A stretch of 64,000 bases of DNA from Lolium rigidum (taxonomy: Eukaryota; Streptophyta; Magnoliopsida; Poales; Poaceae): assembly GCF_022539505.1 (NCBI RefSeq), contig NC_061514.1, positions 340,550,644 to 340,614,643 on the forward strand. Direction: 5' to 3'. Below the pieces are notes generated by a model. It was not told the DNA's origin and did no database searches. It was given only the letters and a program-made list of their open reading frames with translations. This document shows, in pieces, positions 23,201 to 35,152 of the stretch. Every line of letters begins with the position of its first letter. The stretch's first letter is position 1. The translations under genes and the position numbers were made by a program.

Positions 23201-24953
23201 AGGATGCCTTTGTTATCCTATCGGTTGCCTCACTGTGTTGTTGTTGCTTATTTAGCAATGAATTAATTTATATTCATGCACTAGTTAATTATATGTATAT
23301 GAACTGTTTATGCAATGTTGATTATATGCATGGATTTGTGTTATATGATATCTCCAAGATCAATTGGAAGATACAAATGGTCTGAACCCCTCCTGGGTTG
23401 TGATGACTTATGGCTTATGGCTGTTGGATGTCTTGTGGTTGACGTGACCACAGTAGCTCTAGCTTCTGCTTAGGTTGCTCTCACATTTGGATCAATATTT
23501 GTTATCTAAGCTCATTATAGCTTGCACAGTAGGGTATCATATTCATATGAATGCCATTGTGACTTGTTTGTGAAGAAATCACATATTAACTGATGGTTTA
23601 ATTGGCTAGGATATCTAGGTGGTCTCTGTAGCTCCTAGTAACTATGTACTACTCTACTGGTTTGCTATCTGTCCATCTATCCATCTATAATCATCTATTT
23701 GCACATCAATAGCCTCTAGATAGTATATAGATCTAGTTGCTCTCTTTTTTCCAGCACCTCTTGGTCAAACCAAGTGATGTTAACCATGTCATGAGCATCT
23801 GCTCATGCATCTGTTGTGTGATCATGCTAAGAGATGGATTGGATCCACTGGATCCACTCCTTGTACAAGTTATACCTTGCTCCAACTCCTAGATGGTCAT
23901 TTTTGGTTGATGTTGAGCTTTTCTTGATGGATTTGATTTACTTGTCCTTCTCCTAGCTCCTGGATGGTCTTGCTTATGTTACCATGTCACTGGTTGGTTT
24001 GGCTTTGGTTGGTTTGGAGAAACTGGATGGTTTCTAGGGTTTTGATGTGTTCTTAAGAAAGAACAGCTACGAACTGCTACTGTTACTTCTTTGCTGCTTG
24101 CTGAATATGGTCTGGTCGATTTGGATGTCCTCTCCAGCTGTTTCTGCCTATTTGTAGTAGCTTGTACTACTGCCCTGGCTTGACACACAGACATGTGCAT
24201 TGTTGATGACTAGGCCAGAGTGTTTGGCTATTGAGCATGTAGTGAACCTTGTGAGCTATGCATGTGTGTTCTTGAGGTTGAAACTTGAGCCCATCATTGG
24301 CTCCACCATGGTCTGGCTGATGTTTATCTCCATTTCGCATGGTTTTTGGAAACTGACCAGTGGCATTGCCACTTGTATTATGACATATCTGGTTAGTTTC
24401 TTTGTATATGCAGGTTCAAGCTTCAATTGATCCAGGGTCTAGAAGATACAAGCCTTGTAGTTTAGGTTTTTAGTTATAGATCAATATTTGAAATCTTCTT
24501 TTACTTCATTTAATATATGACCAATTCTTGTATATAAAAGATATTGTATAGAAAATGTATGTTTGTTTGTATGATCAATAAAGCTCAAGGTTTTCCTTAA
24601 GAAAATTTATTATAATTTGAAATTCATTTGTGAATTATTTTGTGTAAGTGTGATATGGTTTTGAATTATGAATTCATGATTCATTTATATATTCATTACT
24701 TATATACTTCTATGTTTGAATTCAAACTTGAAATGCCAATTCAAATTCTCTTCCAAAACCTTAAGTTTCAAAATAGATCATGTCAAAGTTTATAACAGTC
24801 ACCTTGCTCTAACCCTAATAGCAACGAGAGAGAAACCTCGATCCCTCTTAGGTTTGATGCAATTAAGAGCGAAAGTTTCCCCCGTTTTGCGATGAAATGC
24901 ACATCCCATTTCTAAATCTACCCCTCGTTTTTCCTAAATACTGGGATATTAAA
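20280..24953 (+). mobile_element. 4.7-kb solo-LTR-like (LARD-type) insertion in the LINE
   Basis: The insertion splits the LINE coding region exactly: ACACCA occurs at 20274-20279 and 24953-24958, so the target duplication is ACACC or CACCA. It starts TGCGGTAACCCAGC and ends GGGATATTAA(A), close to the TG...CA expected of an LTR. No internal protein domain and no second copy of either end were found inside, so a single very long LTR fits better than a whole element. A TATATATAA near 22155 and AATAAA near 24571 suggest plus-strand U3-R-U5 order. The first 60 bp recur at 46353-46412. LTRs of 4-5 kb are known from Triticeae LARDs such as Sukkula; identity is not established. Confidence 0.6.
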
Positions 24954-26429
24954 CACCAGCTCAAAAATGTGAATCACCTGGTTTCCAAAGAATCTTAGAG
25001 ATCGCCTTTGAGCCAACATACTTTTTCCGCAGCAGTTGTTACCACACACCATCCTCTGTTAAAACCCTGGCCAGCCATTTACCAAGCAAGGCCCTGTTCT
25101 TAACTTCAAGATCATGGACGCTAAGTTCACCTTGATCTTTTGGATGATATACCACACTCCATTTAGTTAACCTTTACTTTTTCTTCTCACTATCCCCTTG
25201 CCAAAAGAATCTTGATCGACAATAGTCCAATCTATGTAAGACTCCTTTCGGTAAATGGAAGAAAGAAATCATATACAGTACCATATTTGTAAGTAATAAA
25301 TTTATGAGAACTAATCTTCCACCCAGGGATAGAAATTTTCCTTTCAAACTAGTAATACATTTTTGAAGTCTTTCTTCAACAATTTTCCATTCAGCCAGCG
25401 TAAGCCTCCGATAGTGAATCGGAATGCCTAGATAACTGATTGGAAAACAACCAATCCCACAACCGAATAATTTAGCGTATAGGTTGGCATCATCTTTGGC
25501 ATCACCGAAACAAAACAATTCACTTTTATTGAAATTGATCTTTAGACCTGGCAACAACTCGAATGCTGGAAGAATTAATTTCAGATTACGTGCCTTTTCC
25601 AAGTCATGATCCATAAATAGAATTGTATCATCGGCATACTTAAGGATGGATAGGATGCCATCAACCAAATGGGGGACCACTCCTTCAATTTGGACATCAA
25701 TCTTAGCGCGCTCTATTATAATTGCAAACATATCCGCCATAATGTTGAATAACATTGGAGATAGAGGATCACCTTGCCTCAAACATTTTCTGGTCTAGAA
25801 ATATTTGCCAGTGTCATCATTGACTTCAATGGAAACACTTCCACCAAAACAAAGTTATTTATAAGAGCGCGCCAATCCTCAGAAAAACCTTTCATCCTAA
25901 GAGTTTGTTGAAGAAAAGACCATTTGACTTTATCATAGGCGTTTTCAAAGTCGATTTTGAGTATTACCCCATTCAACTTTTTGCGATGCATCTCATGGAT
26001 TGTCTCATGCAAGGTCACCATCCCATCTAGGATGTGTCTTCCTTGCATAAAAGCAGTCTGAGAAGGGCGCACCACTTGATCTGCCACTAAATTAAGTTGA
26101 ATAGTAGCTACTTTTGTGAATATTTTAAAACAAACATTTAGAAGGCATATTTGTCTGTATTACTGAATCCGTTATGCATTAATAACTTTCGGTAAAAGAA
26201 TGATTTCATCAAAATTAATACGGAACAGATCTAGCTGCCCCTTGTGGAGTTCAGCAAATAGATCCAATAAGTCAGACTTTACAATATCCCAAAAGGTTTG
26301 GTAAAATTCAGCCGGAAAACCATCCGGTCCTGGCGCCTTATTTTCTCCATCTGAAAAATGATTTTCTTATTTCCTCCTCGGAATATGGGGAGGTTAGGAT
26401 AGCTTTTTCTTGCGGAGACAGTTGGGGGA
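24954..26429 (-). pseudogene. LINE reverse transcriptase part
   Basis: Minus-strand remains of an L1-type reverse transcriptase. From 5' to 3': APGPDGFPAEFY (about 26330), the conserved QTAFMQGRHILDG and IDFENAYDKVKW segments (26087-25850), RQGDPLSPMLFNIMAD (about 25780), the catalytic YADD box LKYADDTILF (about 25640-25620), ISYLGIP, and the SRFFWQGD end of the domain near 25190. At least two stops or frameshifts (near 25800 and 26170) break the frame. The endonuclease domain is absent; the 5' part is cut by element C at 26430. Confidence 0.85.
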
Positions 26430-28018
26430 TGGTACGTCTCAAACGTATCTATAATTTTTGAAGCTCCATGCTTGTTTTACACCAATTCATATATGATTTT
26501 CTTACACTTCGTTGCACTTTTACATGATTTACGATACTAACCTATTAACAAGATGCCACAATGTCAGTTCCCTATTTTCCGCTGTTTTTGTATTTCATAA
26601 AAGTTGTACATGAAATATTCTCGAAATTGGACGACAGAAATTGGACGACACAAAAGCAGAAGTCAATATTTTACCGATACAAAGACGAAGTCCAGAGGGG
26701 GGTTGAAGAGGTGCCACAGGGAGGCCAGACTCACCCTTGGCGCGGCCTGGCCTTGGCCCGCACTGAGGGGGGGGGTCTAGCCCCCTAGGCACCCCACCGA
26801 CTTAAATTCTCCGCCTATTTATACATCGTCTCGGGAAAACCCTGGATACCCGAGCCTCCATCCACGAAAAGTTTCGTCGCGGCCACCATCGCTGAACCCA
26901 TCTCGGGAGTTCTGAAGCTCTTCCCGGCACCCTGCCGGAAGGGGAAATCATCGCTGGAGGCATCTACATCACCATGCCCGCCTTCGAAGTGATGCATGAG
27001 TAGTTTATCCCTGGACTATGGGTCCATAGCAGTAGCTTGATGGTTGTCATCTCCACTTTGTGCTTCATGTATAGATCTTGTGAGCTGCCCTACATGATCA
27101 AGATCATCTTTATGTAAACCTATATGTGGTGTTTGCTGAGATCCGATGAATATTGTATACTATGTTGAGATTGATTATATATTCATGTCATATGTTATTT
27201 GTGATCTTGCATGCTCTCCGTTGCTAGTAGAAACTCTGGCCAAGTGGAAACATGTGACTCCAAGAGGGGGTATTTATGCTCGATAGTAGGTTCATTCCTC
27301 TAATTTTTTGGGAGAGTGACAATAACGTCTAAGATTATAGATGTGCTGTTGCTACTAGGGAGAAAAAATAATGTTTTATCTGAGGGTAATTCTATTGTTT
27401 ACTTTACACACATTGCTTAATGCGATAATCTGTTGCTTGCAACTTAATACTGAAAGGGGTTCGGACGATAACCGGAAGGTGGATTATTAGTCATAGACGC
27501 AGTTGGATTATGGTCTATGTATTATGTTGTAATTCCCAATCAAATCTCATAGTAATCATATTGTCATGTATGGTCGATACTCTATCAATTGCCCAGCTAT
27601 AATTTGTTCACCCAACATGCTATTTATCTTTATGGAGAGACACCCCTAGTGAACTGTGGACCCCGATCCTGTTTCCTTTACTGATAAATTCTACTGTAAT
27701 TCCTGTTCTGTGCAAACATCTCTTTCCACTCGATACATCTAATCCTTTGTGTTTAGCAAACCGGTGAGATTGACAACCTCACTGTAAGTTGAGGAAAAGT
27801 AGTTTGGTTGTGTTGTGTGCAGGTTTCACGTTGTTGCTGACGCGGGTAGTGCGGTCTGCCACTAGTCAGCTAGCAACACCTTCAGAAGTCACGCCTTTCT
27901 CCTACTGGTCGATTAAACCTTGGTTTCTTACTGAGAGAAAACTTTCTACTGTGCTCATCATACCTTCCTCTTGGGGTTCCCCAACAGTGTGAAGTCGGCA
28001 TTACGATAAACACCATCA
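26430..28018 (+). repeat. 5' LTR of element C
   Basis: Starts TGGTACGTCTC and ends ACACCATCA, 1589 bp, colinear with the other LTRs of this group but with many substitutions and small indels. A TATTTATA box lies near 26816. The GGTTTCTTACTGAG block and CTTGGGGTTCC end block are conserved. Confidence 0.82.
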
Positions 28019-28029
28019 AGCTCTTTTTC

Positions 28030-28047
28030 TGGCGCCGTTGCCGGGGA
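28030..28047 (+). promoter_or_regulatory. tRNA-Asp primer binding site of element C
   Basis: TGGCGCCGTTGCCGGGGA, 11 bases after the LTR end, is complementary to the 3' end of plant tRNA-Asp (ending GGCAACGGCGCCA). It is the unmutated form of the site seen in elements D and E. Confidence 0.8.
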
Positions 28048-28262
28048 GAAAGAGGATTTCTGCAAGGGGAGTCTCTCATCTCCAATCTTTTTTACTTTGT
28101 TATATTTTTCTTATTTTACTTTATTTTATTTTGTTTGCTTCATTATATCAAAAACACAAAAAAAATTAGTTTCGTATGTAGTTGTCTTTATATCAAAAAC
28201 ACAAAAAAATTTAGTTTCTATTAAAGCTGTTATTTATGTTGCTTAGTTTTACTTTTGGTAAA

Positions 28263-29123
28263 ATGTCTATTCCTGTTACTATGTCGCATGAGGAAATGAT
28301 TTTCACTTTCAAGCAAGAAAGTGAGGAGAGTTTCAAGCAAGCTTGGTCTAGAATTAATAGTTCTTATAATAAAACTGAACCTAAAATGAATCTAGGCTTG
28401 CTTCTTAGTAGCATATATTTTGGTATTATTCTTTGTTATAGATATGCTTTGGAAACCGCAGCTGGAGGAGATTTCCTTCATTGTGATGGAGATCAAGCTT
28501 TTAATGCAGTAAAAAAGTTGGTTGCAACATATAGCTCACCTACTAATTTTGTTTCATCCCTTGTGAGAATTTTTGCTAAATTAAACACTCTTGATCGAGA
28601 CAAGTACAACTAGATTGAACGAATGCTATAGTATGCTTCAGGAGAAGTATGATCAAGTTCCGATAAATTCTGAACCCACAAATTGGCTCCCTTCAGTGAA
28701 AGTTGATATAGGTGGTGAAATTGTTTATGCTTGTTGCGATATTATGTCTGAATTTTGCCTTATGCCAAGAGATGTTTATATCTTTGGGGACTTTCCGAGG
28801 GAGGAGAAGAAATATCTGTTACCAATAATGCTGTTATATTACCCATTGGAATTGCTGAAGGAGCACATACAATTTTTTTAGGGAGGATGGTATCCACTGA
28901 TTATCTTGTCATTGAATGTGTAGGAAAAGGACAAATCATGCTTGGGTAATCAGTACTAAAACTCCCAGGAGCAAGGATTGATGTTGGAGAAGGTATCATG
29001 ATTTTTACCTCCTCACCAGGTGGTTCTCATTGTTTTCCTAAGAAAAATCTTAAAGGTAGGAGATGTATGCACAAGGCCTCCGCCATTTATGATGTTGATG
29101 CTTCTTTACTTGATAATACTTGA
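28263..29123 (+). pseudogene. gag-protease remnant of element C
   Basis: Starts at ATG 28263 (MSIPVTMSHEEM) and gives a gag core with ESFKQAWSRI, YRYALETAAGGDFL and KKLVATY, typical of Athila-like gag. An in-frame TAG at about 28611 and a frame change there break it; the second frame continues with SMLQEKYDQ, a protease-like CCDIMSEFCLMP (Met where a Gly would be expected in D-x-G), then FLGRMVSTDYLVIECVGKGQIMLG. It ends with YDVDASLLDNT-stop at 29121-29123, like the other copies. The central part of gag is missing relative to element E. Confidence 0.7.
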
Positions 29124-29498
29124 TGCTCGCACTTTTTCTGCGCCTAGCTGAAAGGCGTTTAAAAAGCACTCTTGGGAGATAACCATGTTTTATTTACAGT
29201 AATTTTTCTTTTTGTTGAGTCTTGGAAGCTATTACCACTATAATAACCTCTCCTTATCATTTTATTTCATTTTTGTGCCAAGAATAGCCTCTAATAGGAA
29301 GAAAGTAATATTTTGGAAAGTTGCTGTCCTGAAAACAGATTCTGTGTTGTTACCATAAAAATTCTTAAAAATAGCCAAAGCGGAATTTTGAGCTGTCTTT
29401 TTTATGCATATGCCCAAGGTTATTATCAAACTTTCGTTAGTTGACCACTTTGCGAGATGAGCAACATAGGATTTTTGAAAAAATCAATCTTTACCTGT
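29124..29498 (+). other. 3' non-coding region of element C, left part
   Basis: Continues the conserved TTTCTGCGCCTAGCTGAAAGGCG block seen after gag in copies A and E. Interrupted at 29499 by the Tat-type element. Confidence 0.65.
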
Positions 29499-29884
29499 TG
29501 ACAAGGGATTAACTTATCAATGCCTACGGGTTGTAGACTAGGGTTTAGTTGGAAGTAGAGGGCAAGTAGATCTCGAAGGTTTCAGCCGAAAAGTACTCGA
29601 CGATTATGAAAACTAGGGTTTGAGAGACAATGATTCGATGCTTTCTTTGTCCCTCGACTCCCCCTTATATAGGAGGTGGAGCCGAGGGATTCGTATTGTA
29701 CAAGTTACAGAGTCCGGGAGGGTTTCCAACTCATCCCGTAAGATTACAAATATTATCTCCTAATACAACTCTAGCTTTCCTTAATAACAACTTGGGCTTC
29801 CGATTCTTCTTATTCTTCGAGTCGTGGGCCTTCAATAAACCCCGGGTACTATCTTTGGCAGGCCCATTGGGGATGCCTATGTCA
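29499..29884 (-). repeat. 3' LTR of the Tat-type element
   Basis: 386 bp; contains, on the minus strand, the CCCGGGGTTTATTGAAGG block. On the plus strand CCCCCTTATATAGG near 29660 is a TATA-like string shared with the other LTR. Confidence 0.92.
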
Positions 29885-31295
29885 GTAGCCCCCGAGATTT
29901 TGCCTGAATTGTAGAGTCAGGGAAAATCTCCACTGTTTATATTTACTCGACAACTTTAAATTTCTCTATATTTCTTCATACGAATTTCTATATTGTACAG
30001 GGATAATGGTAGTTGGGGCTAGTTCATCTGACGGATCAGGTACTAGTTAACTGCTCTAGTGGCAATCCGCAAAAACCTACTTCAAGATCACGTCCCCGGA
30101 CATGATCTCGGGATACTGGTGTAAACTTCGACAGGTGCCGCTTGAGGTCTTACCATTCAGTCGAGTCCCAGTTATATTTATCGGGTACCTAACGCGTCCG
30201 TTAGGATTTTTCTTCGTATCTGTTGATACGGATAGAAGTAGCAAACCGACGTCAGAGACGGCGCCACACCACTCGAACGGATGCGGGGTCTTACCTTCGC
30301 AAAGTTTTGCGGCATTCAGAAATTGTTCGCAACTTTGGCGTTACGAGAATATATTGTCGAGTGCTTATTCGGCTGTTGGAATGGCACATTTTATTGAGTC
30401 AACGGATGACTTATATTGCTCTCCCAATGGGAGTATATGTAGAGTTACTTATAACTCGAAATATACTCTCTTGTTCTTCTATCTTTCTTTTTTATAATTT
30501 CATCGGGCACGCGAACAGCGTTCCCGATGGGAGTAGCCCCCGAGGCTACAGCCAAGGACTTGTGCTTGGGTGTAGGCTCCACGCTTTATGCCACTATATT
30601 TTCTTTCTCTCCCGAAATTTTCAAATCTCTCGCGTGCGCGAACAGCGCTCCCGATGGGAGTAGCCCCCGAGGCTATGAGCAAATATTTTGTATTTGATCA
30701 TAGGCTCACACCATTTCTATTTTGTCTTTCTCGAACTTTTCATTTTTTCCAAAGTAGCCCCCGAGCATTTGATCAAAAACTTGTATTTGATCAAAGGCTC
30801 TCCAATATCTTTTGTTGTCGCCTTTTTATGAATCTGTTGAGTCGAAATTTTCTCTTGCTGAAGTGACATCATTGCTGACGATAGCCACGATCGCTGTTCC
30901 TGAAAATCGCGAGATGTTCTCTCTCGCTGCCTTGCGGGCCCAAGTTACACATCATATTGACACGTCGTGCAAGTGGGGGACACACGTCTTCTTTTCCTGG
31001 CGCACGCACTGTAACGGCTGTAGGGCGAAATTACTTTTTTACCCCTGTTCCACGTGTACATCATCTACCGCACACTTTTTTCATCCAACGGTTCGCCGCT
31101 TCGCCGCACATCTATTTAAGGTCTTCATCTTCTTCCTCCAGCACTTTCGCTCGCGCCGCTCCCCTGCTCTTCTCTGCAAAAATCTCCTCTTGCGCCCCAC
31201 AGTTCTTTGAGCTCAACTTCTCTCGAGCTGCACTCCTGCGCCATTGTTGATGCCACCGCGCGGACCGACCGAGGCACGGCACGCCGGAATCAACG
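29885..31295 (-). other. 3' non-coding region with polypurine tract and tandem PPT-like blocks
   Basis: The plus-strand string GTAGCCCCCGAG directly beside the LTR (29885-29896) is, on the minus strand, the likely polypurine tract CTCGGGGGCTAC. The same string recurs at 30533-30544, 30660-30671 and 30754-30765. Two of these sit in a tandem block of about 127 bp that starts GCGAACAGCG at 30511 and 30638. The stretch also holds the promoter and leader of the plus-strand antisense ORF (TATTTAAGG near 31115, CT-rich leader). Confidence 0.65.
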
Positions 31296-33969
31296 ATGGC
31301 TTCCGCAGATCTGGGGAGCGCTGAGTGGGAGAGATCCAAAATCTCTGCCCAAGACATCAACCTCCTGAAGAAGCGGGGATCAGCAAGAAACCCAAGGCGC
31401 TGTGCTTCCCCAGCGATGAGAGCTACCCAACCCCTCCAATGGAGTATCGGGTTAGTTTCGTCGATCATCTCATCCGCGGTCTTTCTGCCCCCATTCACCC
31501 TTTTCTTCGGGGGTTGCTTTTTGTTTATGGACTGCAACTTCATCACCTCACACCCAACTCTATCCTCCACATTTCCATCTTCATCACCCTTTGCGAATCC
31601 TTCCTCGGCGTCCGGCCCTAGCCGGGCGTTGTGGAAGCGTATCTTTTTGTCGCCGCAATGGCTCTCCCAATGTCGCCTATAACATAGGCGGCGTTGTTAT
31701 CTGCGTTCGCCACGATGTCGATTACTTCGATGTCAAATTCCCTGACTCAGTTCAAGGGTGGCGCAAAAAATGGCTGTACATTCATGAGGAGAATCACGGA
31801 TGTGCTGAAGACAACATCCCTCCTTTTGATGGTGCCGAGAAAATCTACCGCCGCCGTTCCTGGGACGCAGAGGCTACCGAGGAAGAAAAAACGGCGACGG
31901 AGGCATTGATGACCCGCATCCGCGAGCTGCAAAACACCCGCGGCAAAGAGCTGTCATTGGATTTCGGCATATTTCCTTAGAATCAGAGTGCAGCCTCTGC
32001 AGGCTCGCAAAAATCCCCTCTGGAAGTATGCTGGCGATAATGATGTGGATCGCCTGTCGGTGGATTTACCGGTCAAGGACTTAGAAAAACTTGTCCGAAA
32101 AATTTCCTCCCTCGGCAAAAAAGATCTGTCCCGTCTTCTTGTCGAGTAAAACCATACAGCGCCGCCAATGCGCTTCCCAAGGTAACTTTTGTCGACTCTC
32201 TATTTTTGTTTGACATCCTTTGCATAACTCCTTTATTGACATCCCTCTTTGCTTTGTACAGAACCATCCAGATATTGTCTCTCTTCCTCCCCTTCCTGAA
32301 GGTGGGGAAGTCGAAGAACGAGCCGTTGTCGCTGATGACAACCAAGATGCTCCTGGCCTTGATAGTGAACCCGCAGTTTCTCGAAAATCTGCGGGATCTT
32401 CTGAAAAGGAAGCTGAATCTGAGGGTACCACCTCGGCACACTCTCCTCCTCCTGCTGTTTCTCCAAAGAACAAAAGGAAAAGGACTGATGTCGAAGATTC
32501 CGGCACTTCCAAAGCCGAAGAAGCTGCTCCTTCACGTCGGAAGGCAGCTTTCGATCCATACTGGAAGCCCTCGTCAGTTCGTAAGTCACCTTTTGTTTCT
32601 TACTATTTTGCTACTTGAAGATTTTTGTCTATCTTGCTTCTTATATTGTCGCCATTTAATCGCAGTGGTGACGAGGAAGAAATGCCAGCTATTGATGCGA
32701 CTGCTCGAACGAGTACGTCGCATACTCTAGTTGTTTCTGAGGTGCAAATTGAAGGAGAAGAATCTTCGCCTCCTCAACAAAACATCGACGCACCTACTCC
32801 TCCTGCAAGCCCTCTTGTCCCTTCACCAAAAAGGGCAAGGGTTGAAACAATCATGGAGCCTACCTTGCAATTGGGTAGCTCCTCGACTCCTCTTTTGGAT
32901 GATGTAAGTCCTTAAATGCTTTCTGATGCTGTCGATGTTTTCTCTGTTTGCTTCTTTTGACTTTGTGCTATCGCACTTTCTCCCCTACCAAAGCTTTCTT
33001 TCTCTATCTTTCTTTTAATAGCCTTTGATTAAGGAATTCATCCGCTTCGGTGCCCAATTCGTTGGGTACCGCGACTATGCTAGCAAAGCTGAAGGTAATG
33101 TCTCTCTGCTTCTCTTTACCCTTGCCTTCTCACTCCTTTCTTGTCGTGATTTTAACTAAATTTAACTATCTTGGCAGAAAAACTGGCGGAGGCCAACGAG
33201 CGTGCCAACACACTTGCTCAAAAATTAGAGCAAAGTGAGGAGGCTCGTAAGAAGGCCGAATCAGATGCTAGTAAGGCTAGGGCAGAGGCTGACAAGGCCA
33301 AAGCCGATGCTGCTGGTGTCGAAGAACTTAAGAAGAGGCTTCACGACGCCGAGACTTCGCTGAGCGAGCATATAGCCGCACAATCTGCTCGCGAAGACGC
33401 GATTATTAAACGCCTGAGGTCGCAAAACCGTCGCTTTGTCAGTGAGTACCTGAACCATTTTGTATTCTTTGGACTTGCTTTTCTTTACTCATTTGTTGAT
33501 CAATAAATTTCTATCTTCGACAGATAAAACATCTCAGGAATTTGAACTTGAAGATCCCGACAATGATCCTCTTCTTGACGCACTTGCGTTCCTTGAGTTT
33601 CATGGAACAGAAGCACGCGACGGCATTGATCAAGCCAAGGAAGGACTGTCGCGGCTCTTCCCCTACTTCTTCCCGAAGAAAGAGGAACCCGCGACTTTTC
33701 TTGCTCTTGCCAAGTGTTTTAATCCGCCAGAAGATCTTGGACTGAAGCTGCGCCAAGAAAATATGAAAGTCGCTGTTGAAAGCACTGTCGCCCTTGTTGC
33801 GGACAGCCAGCAAAACATCAACTGGACCAAAGTTGGCGACACACAGGAGATGGAGACCACGAAGTGGCGATCGCTGATCAGGGCTGCGAAGCCCAACACA
33901 AAGAAGATCCTCGCTTATCTTGGATTCAAGCCTACTCCTGCCCCTAGCTCGTCAAAGCCGGAGGTCTAG
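31296..33969 (+). pseudogene. antisense ORF 1 of the Tat-type element (Transposase_28-type protein)
   Basis: A multi-exon gene-like unit opposite to gag-pol. It starts at ATG 31296 with WERSKISAQD, then VSFVDHLIRGLS and LRGLLFVYGLQ of the Transposase_28 domain; frames change near 31375 and 31615. The middle holds the DVKFPDSVQGWRKKWLYIHEE segment, and an acidic Ser/Pro-rich region follows from 32262. Apparent introns have GT/AG ends: about 32180-32261, 32580-32665, 32901-33022, 33094-33177 and 33439-33523. The exon 33178-33438 is an Ala/Glu/Lys-rich coiled coil, and the last exon ends at TAG 33967-33969. Stops at about 31980 and 32146 and the early frameshifts make it a pseudogene here. Function of the family is unknown. 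Confidence 0.7.
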
Positions 33970-34156
33970 TAGAATGCCTTTTCTTTTTCTGTTTTTCATT
34001 TTCCTGTTCCTTCTGAAGTTGTCGCCACAGTAGCTTTGGCGACAACTGTCGTAGTAATTCTTTTGAAGACTCCTTACGTAATATACGTGTAAATGTCCCG
34101 AAGATCAATGGAATTTTATTTTGCGTGATCATTGATACTGAAATTTTCTTTTCCAG

Positions 34157-35152
34157 TTGATATTTGATAACTACTCCGCAAATCCTCATCCTGCCGACAC
34201 TTTTACTGCTTCCTCCTTCTCGAAGAAAACACTTGTCGCTGATGACCTTGTCGAAGGTTCTTCAAGTAAACACTCCCCGAATGATTTGCAAGAACTTCGC
34301 CAACAACTTCAGTCCATGAAAAAGCAGACTCTTGCGATGATGGAGCAATCTCGCAAAGCATCCGAAAGGGAAAGGATTGCCCTTCAACAAGCTAAAGAAG
34401 CCATAAGTGCCAAGGAAGCTGCTATTTCGGAAGCTGAAAAAGCAACTACTCGAGAAAATTTTATGCTTGATTTGATGATTGAGGCCAGTGCAGATATGTC
34501 AGGTATGCTCTTGCAAACCGAGATTCCCGTTTTCTCGCTATTTCCTTTTTCGAGATTCTTATGTTGTCGCCAACTAGGCTCCTTTATCGACGCTGCTGCT
34601 GAGGATGAAAGGGTGAATACCAGGACGAACCTCCTTGTTAACCTTTCTCTCGACCACGGTTCTCTATTCTGGGCCACTCCTGAGCGAACTCGACAAATTG
34701 TTAGGTTTCAAGACCGCGCCTGTCAGGTTCGCGAGTTCCTTGACTTCTGCACCAGGACATTAACCCTGGTTTACAAGACGCTGTTTCCTCGGAACGAAGC
34801 ACCCGACACTATTCTTGGATTGTTGGAGAAGTTTCAAGATGCTCCTCGTATCCATCACTTTGTACGAGCTCAACTATCTGCTGGTGCCAGGTTTGCTATG
34901 ATGATGATCAAAATCTGCTATCCCAAGTTTGACATGAGCCAAATTGTTACCAAGTGCTTAGCCAAGATGGCGAAAAGGAAGAGAGATGTCAGCAAAATTG
35001 ATGATCATGTGACCCCTGTAGCAGAAGATATGATGGATGAACTTCTTCGGATGGACTCTGAATTCTTCGAGAGGGGCAGCTATGCTGAACATAGTACTCG
35101 CACTTTAAATACTGGACGGATGACCATAGATAATATATTGAGCCGGAATTGA
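34157..35152 (+). CDS. antisense ORF 2 of the Tat-type element (related protein, open frame)
   Basis: An uninterrupted 331-codon frame. The first 110 residues are a Gln/Glu/Ala-rich coiled coil (LQELRQQLQSMKKQ, then repeated EA/KA residues). A likely 75-bp intron (34503-34577, GTATG...CTAG) is divisible by three, so the frame is open with or without splicing; removing it joins DMSG directly to SFIDAAAEDE. The C-terminal half (LVYKTLFPRNEAPDTILGLLEKF) resembles the last exon of antisense ORF 1 (FPYFFPKKEEPATFLALAKCF), so the two are paralogous tandem units. A pyrimidine tract plus CAG just before 34157 suggests a 3' exon whose first exon is not identified. Function unknown. Confidence 0.55.
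   Translation: MIFDNYSANPHPADTFTASSFSKKTLVADDLVEGSSSKHSPNDLQELRQQLQSMKKQTLAMMEQSRKASERERIALQQAKEAISAKEAAISEAEKATTRENFMLDLMIEASADMSGMLLQTEIPVFSLFPFSRFLCCRQLGSFIDAAAEDERVNTRTNLLVNLSLDHGSLFWATPERTRQIVRFQDRACQVREFLDFCTRTLTLVYKTLFPRNEAPDTILGLLEKFQDAPRIHHFVRAQLSAGARFAMMMIKICYPKFDMSQIVTKCLAKMAKRKRDVSKIDDHVTPVAEDMMDELLRMDSEFFERGSYAEHSTRTLNTGRMTIDNILSRN

Noticed and set aside
31112..31570. 152-codon minus-strand ORF opposite the antisense ORF start
   Set aside because: Shadow of the plus-strand Transposase_28 coding sequence and its leader.
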